Shown here in pieces: positions 40,874 through 44,427 of a DNA stretch of 44,427 nt (within the stretch, counting starts at the first letter, position 1; every line of letters begins with the position of its first letter). The DNA comes from Pseudomonadota bacterium. GTDB lineage: Bacteria > Pseudomonadota > Alphaproteobacteria > Caulobacterales > Caulobacteraceae. The stretch spans positions 1 through 44,427 of the forward strand of contig CAUJHO010000049.1 of NCBI GenBank assembly GCA_963205025.1. Direction: 5' to 3'. The notes beneath the pieces are model-generated. The model was given only the letters and a program-made list of their open reading frames with translations. It was not told where the DNA came from and did not search any database. Made by a program: the position numbers and the translations under genes.

Positions 40874-42376
40874 ATGCGCGACATCGATCACTTCATCGAC
40901 GGCTCCAGCTTCACCGGGGCCTCGGGCCGCTTCAGCGACGTCATGGACCCGAACACGGGCGAGGTTCAGGCACGGGTCCAACTGGCCACCGAAGCCGAGG
41001 TCGATCGGGCCGTCCAGAACGCCCAGGCCGCCTTCGAGGAATGGTCCGCCACCAACCCCCAGCGCCGGGCGCGGGTCCTGTTCGAGTTCAAACGCCTGGT
41101 CGAGGCCAATATGGACGAACTGGCCCACCTGCTCTCGTCCGAACACGGCAAGGTCATCGCCGACGCCAAAGGCGACATCCAGCGCGGCCTGGAGGTGATC
41201 GAGTTCGCCTGTGGCATCCCGCATGCGCTCAAGGGGGAATACACCTGGGGTGCCGGACCGGGCATCGACGTCTATTCCCTGCGCCAGCCTCTGGGCGTGG
41301 TGGCCGGCATCACCCCGTTCAACTTCCCGGGCATGATCCCGATGTGGATGTTCGGGGTGGCCATTGCGGTCGGCAACACCTTTATCCTCAAGCCGTCCGA
41401 GCGCGATCCGTCGGTGCCGGTGCGTCTGGCCGAACTGATGATCCAGGCCGGGGCCCCCAAGGGCGTCCTGAATGTGGTCCATGGCGACAAGACCGCTGTG
41501 GACGCCATCCTCAAGCACCCCCAGGTCCACGCCGTCAGCTTCGTCGGCTCGTCTGACATCGCCCACTATGTCTATCGGACCGGGGCCGAGCACGGAAAGC
41601 GGGTCCAGGCCATGGGCGGGGCCAAGAACCACGGCATCGTCCTGCCCGACGCCGACATGGACCAGGTCATCAAGGACCTGTCGGGTGCCGCCTTCGGCTC
41701 CGCTGGCGAACGCTGCATGGCCCTGCCTGTGGTGGTGCCGGTCGGCCAGAAGACCGCCGACGAACTGCGCGAGCGCATGGTCGCCGAGATGCAGACCCTC
41801 AAGGTCGGGGTCTCGACCGATGCCGCGGCCCACTACGGCCCCGTCGTCAACGCCGCCCACAAGGCCCGCGTCGAAGGCTGGATCCAGAAGGGTGTCGATG
41901 AAGGGGCCGAACTGGTTGTCGATGGTCGCGGCTTCAGCCTCCAGGGTCACGAGAAGGGCTATTTCATCGGCCCGTCGCTGTTCGACCATGTGAAGCCGAC
42001 CATGGAGAGCTACCGCGAGGAGATCTTCGGCCCGGTCCTGCAGATCATGCGCGCCGACAGCTTTGAAGAGGCCCTGGCCCTGCCCAGCCGCCACCAGTAC
42101 GGCAACGGCGTCGCCATCTTCACCCAGAACGGTCGCGCCGCGCGCGACTTCGCCACGCGCGTCAATGTCGGGATGGTCGGCATCAATGTGCCGATCCCGG
42201 TGCCGGTGGCCTACCACACCTTCGGCGGCTGGAAGCGCTCGGCCTTCGGCGACATCAACCAGCACGGCATGGAAGGCGTCCGCTTCTGGACCAAGACCAA
42301 GACAGTCACCGCGCGCTGGCCGGATTCAGAGCTGGAGCATTCCGACAGCTCTTTCGTCATCCCGACCATGGCGTGA
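40874..42376 (+). CDS. mmsA: Methylmalonate-semialdehyde dehydrogenase (CoA-acylating)
   Basis: A 500-residue aldehyde dehydrogenase. MmsA oxidises methylmalonate semialdehyde or malonate semialdehyde to propionyl-CoA or acetyl-CoA with CO2 release, in valine and inositol breakdown. Family signs are GITPFNFPGMIPMWMFG, LKPSERDPSVP, and the catalytic Cys281 in GSAGERCMALPV. The MmsA-type QAMGGAKNHGIVLPDAD replaces the QAELGGKN-like motif of other ALDHs. The end GGWKRSAFGDINQHGMEGVRFWTKTKTVTARWP is also typical. Other valine-degradation genes are not in the window. AGGATT stands 8 nt before the ATG. Confidence 0.96.
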   Translation: MRDIDHFIDGSSFTGASGRFSDVMDPNTGEVQARVQLATEAEVDRAVQNAQAAFEEWSATNPQRRARVLFEFKRLVEANMDELAHLLSSEHGKVIADAKGDIQRGLEVIEFACGIPHALKGEYTWGAGPGIDVYSLRQPLGVVAGITPFNFPGMIPMWMFGVAIAVGNTFILKPSERDPSVPVRLAELMIQAGAPKGVLNVVHGDKTAVDAILKHPQVHAVSFVGSSDIAHYVYRTGAEHGKRVQAMGGAKNHGIVLPDADMDQVIKDLSGAAFGSAGERCMALPVVVPVGQKTADELRERMVAEMQTLKVGVSTDAAAHYGPVVNAAHKARVEGWIQKGVDEGAELVVDGRGFSLQGHEKGYFIGPSLFDHVKPTMESYREEIFGPVLQIMRADSFEEALALPSRHQYGNGVAIFTQNGRAARDFATRVNVGMVGINVPIPVPVAYHTFGGWKRSAFGDINQHGMEGVRFWTKTKTVTARWPDSELEHSDSSFVIPTMA

Positions 42377-42409
42377 TCGGACCGAAACATCCTGACCGGA
42401 GGTCAAGCC

Positions 42410-42523
42410 ATGACCGAACGACTCTATCGCCGCCCCAAGCAGCCGGCCCTGTTCTGGATGGTGTTCGGCCTGGTCGCCGTGATGGCGGCGTCCGCCGTGG
42501 CGTTCCTGGCGATCTACAGCTAG
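42410..42523 (+). CDS. 37-residue single-pass membrane protein
   Basis: A small open frame with a strong ribosome binding site (GGAGGT about 6 nt before the ATG) 33 bp after mmsA. The first 12 residues (MTERLYRRPKQP) are basic, and the rest is one hydrophobic helix (ALFWMVFGLVAVMAASAVAFLAIYS). By the positive-inside rule the N-terminus is cytoplasmic. It may be co-transcribed with mmsA. No family is recognised; it could be an overlooked microprotein. Confidence 0.6.
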   Translation: MTERLYRRPKQPALFWMVFGLVAVMAASAVAFLAIYS

Positions 42524-42550
42524 ATTTCCATCTCGGCTTCGCTTGCCGGT

Positions 42551-42562
42551 TGTCCCGGGACA
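42551..42562. promoter_or_regulatory. 12-bp perfect palindrome
   Basis: TGTCCCGGGACA lies in the 97-bp gap before the thioredoxin-like gene. It could be an operator half-way to its start codon or the stem of a small hairpin. No supporting promoter elements are clear. Confidence 0.3.
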
Positions 42563-42620
42563 GAAAGCAGCGTTCGCCGTGGTAGGATTCGGTTGCTGAA
42601 GTTTCTCAAGGTTCCTCCCC

Positions 42621-43505
42621 ATGCGTAAAATCCTGGTCTGGAGCGCCCTTGCCATCGTCATCGCCCTGGCGGTCGCGATCGGCGGCTATTGGGCCTACTG
42701 GTCGATGTACGCCCGCTTCCAGCCCACGGTGATCACGCGCAATCAGGCCGAGATCCAGGAACTGCTCGATTCCGCCAGCTGGGTTTCCGAAGGCGGCGGC
42801 GGCGCGCCCCTCTATGTCGTCGGATGGCGGGATTGCGGGGCCTGTCGCGACTATGAGACCGAGGAATTTCCCCTGCTGCGCGCAGCCGGCGTCGATCCGC
42901 GCGTCGTGATCATCGCCCGTCCCGACCGCGAGGGTATGGCCCAGTCAACCGCCGCCGAACGTGCCACCGTGGCCGAGATCTGGCTGACACGCGACTGGAC
43001 GCTCTATCAGCGCTGGACGGCCACGCCGTCGCGCAACTGGACCGCCGCCGGAATTCCGCCGGCGGACGGCAATATGGCCCGCTCGGCCGTGGTCGAGGCG
43101 GGCCGAGACTTCCAGCAACGGCTGGAGAGCCTGCTCAGGGCCTCAGGCGTTCGCGGCATGACCTATCCGCTGGTGCTGTGGCGCGACCGCGACGGCTTCC
43201 TGAAGGTCTGCGCCTGTTCAGATGCGCGCTCCTTCGCCTTCATCCGCGACGATCTCGGGGCCGAGGACAGCCTGCCCCAGCCCGCGCCGACGGGACCGAT
43301 GGGGCCGGATTCCCCGGCACCTCCTCTGCCCTATCCCGACGTCAATGGTGACCAACCTGAGACGCTTCCGACGATCCCGCCGGTTCCGGGTACCGGTGGC
43401 GCGTCACCCGGCACGGGTGCCCCGCCGGCTCGTCCGGCTGGACCACCGACCCCGCGTGAGCCGCCGACGCCGTCCCAGGAAGAAGACACCGTCTTCTACC
43501 GATAG
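42621..43505 (+). CDS. Membrane-anchored thioredoxin-like protein with proline-rich tail
   Basis: A 294-residue protein. An N-terminal membrane helix (ILVWSALAIVIALAVAIGGYWAYW) anchors it with the rest in the periplasm. A thioredoxin-like region follows, with a strand APLYVVGWRDCGACRDYETEEFPLLRAAG containing a CGAC pair in the place of a CxxC active site. A later MTYPLVLWRDRDGFLKVCACS resembles the cis-Pro strand of that fold and contributes two more cysteines. From about residue 220 the sequence is proline-rich and probably disordered, which could span the periplasm or wall. It may act on disulfides or methionine; no partner gene is adjacent. I do not recognise a named family. Confidence 0.72.
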   Translation: MRKILVWSALAIVIALAVAIGGYWAYWSMYARFQPTVITRNQAEIQELLDSASWVSEGGGGAPLYVVGWRDCGACRDYETEEFPLLRAAGVDPRVVIIARPDREGMAQSTAAERATVAEIWLTRDWTLYQRWTATPSRNWTAAGIPPADGNMARSAVVEAGRDFQQRLESLLRASGVRGMTYPLVLWRDRDGFLKVCACSDARSFAFIRDDLGAEDSLPQPAPTGPMGPDSPAPPLPYPDVNGDQPETLPTIPPVPGTGGASPGTGAPPARPAGPPTPREPPTPSQEEDTVFYR

Positions 43506-43523
43506 GTCGTCTCCAGGCCGCCC

Positions 43524-43596
43524 TGATACCGGGAGTGGTATCATTCACTTTGTGCGCGAACTGCATTTCTCCGTTGTCAGAACTGCGTTATCATTC
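43524..43596 (+). promoter_or_regulatory. Candidate regulatory sites upstream of ompA-like gene
   Basis: TGATACC (43524-43530) and GGTATCA (43537-43543) form a perfect inverted repeat with a 6-bp centre. The octamer TATCATTC, whose start overlaps the right arm, occurs again exactly 50 bp later (43539-43546 and 43589-43596). The pair lies in the 132-bp gap before the ompA-like gene. The inverted repeat might also end transcripts of the preceding gene, although no T-run follows. Confidence 0.35.
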
Positions 43597-43637
43597 GTTG
43601 TTCTGGGTTGCCGAATGACTCGGCGAGGGGAGACACG

Positions 43638-44427
43638 ATGAAGAAGATTCTGCTGACCGGCGTCGCTGGTCTTGCCATGGTCGCTGCGGCACCGGTTTCA
43701 GCCGAGCCCGACGGCCCCTATATCGCCGGTGATATCGGCTACCACTGGCCGAACGAGTTCGAGACCACGGTCTGTACCGGCGTCATCGCCGTCTTCTGTA
43801 CGCCGGCCGATGTCGAGCTGTCGAACGGCTGGACTGCCTTTGGTCGTTTCGGAACGCGGGTGAACTCCAGCTTCCGCATCGAAGGTGAACTCGGTTACCG
43901 CGATACCGGCGTCGAGAACGTCAACGGTGTTGCGCCGGCGACCGACATCGACGGCCATGTCTGGTCGGCCATGGCCAATGCCATGTTCGACTTCGGCTCG
44001 GGCCGCGCCCGCCCGTTTGTCGGGGCCGGCGTCGGCTGGGGCAGCGTGACTCTGGATGACGGGACCGACGAACTCGATGATTCGGGTCTGGCCTGGCAGG
44101 TGCTGGCCGGTCTGGCGATGCAGACGGGTCCGCGCGGCAACATCGACATCACCTACCGCTACTTCAACATCAGCGACGTCGAGATGGGGGACGGCACCCC
44201 GACGGGCACGATCGCCGGCGATTTCAGCGATCATTCGATCACCATCGGCTATCGTCACTCGTTCGGTGCGATTGCGGCCCCGCCGCCGCCGCCCCCGCCG
44301 CCGCCGCCGCCGCCGCCTCCCCCGCCGCCGCCGCCTCCCCCGCCGCCGCCGCCGGTGCAGCCGTCGTGGAACGCGCGTGAGTTCGTGGTCCTGTTCGACT
44401 GGGATCGCTTCGACCTCACCCCGCAGG
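43638..44427 (+). CDS. OmpA-family outer membrane protein, 3' end cut
   Basis: The frame is open to the window end, giving 263 visible residues. A signal peptide (MKKILLTGVAGLAMVAAAPVSA) leads into an eight-stranded OmpA-like barrel: GPYIAGDIGYHW, GFRTRV-type strands, RPFVGAGVGWGSV, WQVLAGLAMQTG, NIDITYRYFNI and SITIGYRHSFG. A run of exactly 25 prolines (44280-44354) links it to the start of a peptidoglycan-binding OmpA/MotB domain (REFVVLFDWDRFDLTPQ). GAGGGGAGA precedes the ATG. The protein probably anchors the outer membrane to the wall. Two cysteines in the barrel part (VCTGVIAVFCTP) sit in an external loop. Confidence 0.93.
   Translation, partial: MKKILLTGVAGLAMVAAAPVSAEPDGPYIAGDIGYHWPNEFETTVCTGVIAVFCTPADVELSNGWTAFGRFGTRVNSSFRIEGELGYRDTGVENVNGVAPATDIDGHVWSAMANAMFDFGSGRARPFVGAGVGWGSVTLDDGTDELDDSGLAWQVLAGLAMQTGPRGNIDITYRYFNISDVEMGDGTPTGTIAGDFSDHSITIGYRHSFGAIAAPPPPPPPPPPPPPPPPPPPPPPPPPVQPSWNAREFVVLFDWDRFDLTPQ

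Overview
The window is a gene-dense, high-GC piece of an alphaproteobacterial chromosome. It most resembles Caulobacterales, probably Brevundimonas or a close relative. The indicators are a CpdR-type single-domain regulator, RpoH, an unpaired motA, the SOS operator form GTTC-N7-GTTC, an imuA-imuB-dnaE2 cassette, alphaproteobacterial AddAB, and the tsaE-amgK-murU gene order. I see no prophage, insertion sequence, CRISPR array or integrated island. Most genes look like core chromosome. Both ends cut genes: an Lrp/AsnC regulator on the left and an OmpA-type porin on the right.

Layout. 1-3.1 kb: end of an Lrp/AsnC gene, a 128-bp inverted-repeat element, then a MurC/Mpl-type Mur ligase divergent from an LD-carboxypeptidase and a small lipoprotein. 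3.2-6.8 kb: recA with an SOS box over its promoter, a DUF599 membrane protein, a probable MmgR/suhB-type small RNA, N-formylglutamate amidohydrolase, cpdR and tRNA-Val(GAC). 6.8-14.2 kb: DUF6491 protein, mnmC, an Ala-rich lipoprotein, motA, a ROK sugar kinase, DUF1353 and DUF4424 proteins, and rpoH. 14.2-20.3 kb: a tiny protein, a LuxR-type helix-turn-helix protein with a membrane tail, a CPA2 cation/proton antiporter, a TPR protein, a DUF885 metallopeptidase-like protein and a Gly/Tyr-rich BA14K-like protein. 20.3-27.6 kb (minus strand): the mutasome operon imuA-imuB-dnaE2 with its SOS box, dCTP deaminase, a heptamer-repeat spacer and thioredoxin. 27.7-37.9 kb (minus strand): a tightly overlapping set acyltransferase-tsaE-amgK-murU-addB-addA, preceded by a Phd/VapC-type toxin-antitoxin pair. 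38-44.4 kb (plus strand): S9 peptidase, MT-A70 methyltransferase, mmsA, a 37-aa membrane protein, a membrane-anchored thioredoxin-like protein and ompA.

Two themes link distant genes. DNA damage: recA and imuABC each carry a GTTC-N7-GTTC operator, and AddAB supplies double-strand-break processing. Peptidoglycan recycling: the LD-carboxypeptidase and Mur ligase at the left, and AmgK and MurU at the right, are all enzymes that return wall fragments to UDP-MurNAc precursors.

I did not find a clear, wholly new multi-gene system. The most interesting candidates are the small RNA at about 5293-5355, the C9 homopolymer in the membrane-tailed regulator, the orphan MT-A70 methyltransferase, the leaderless toxin-antitoxin promoter, and the two short repeat elements.
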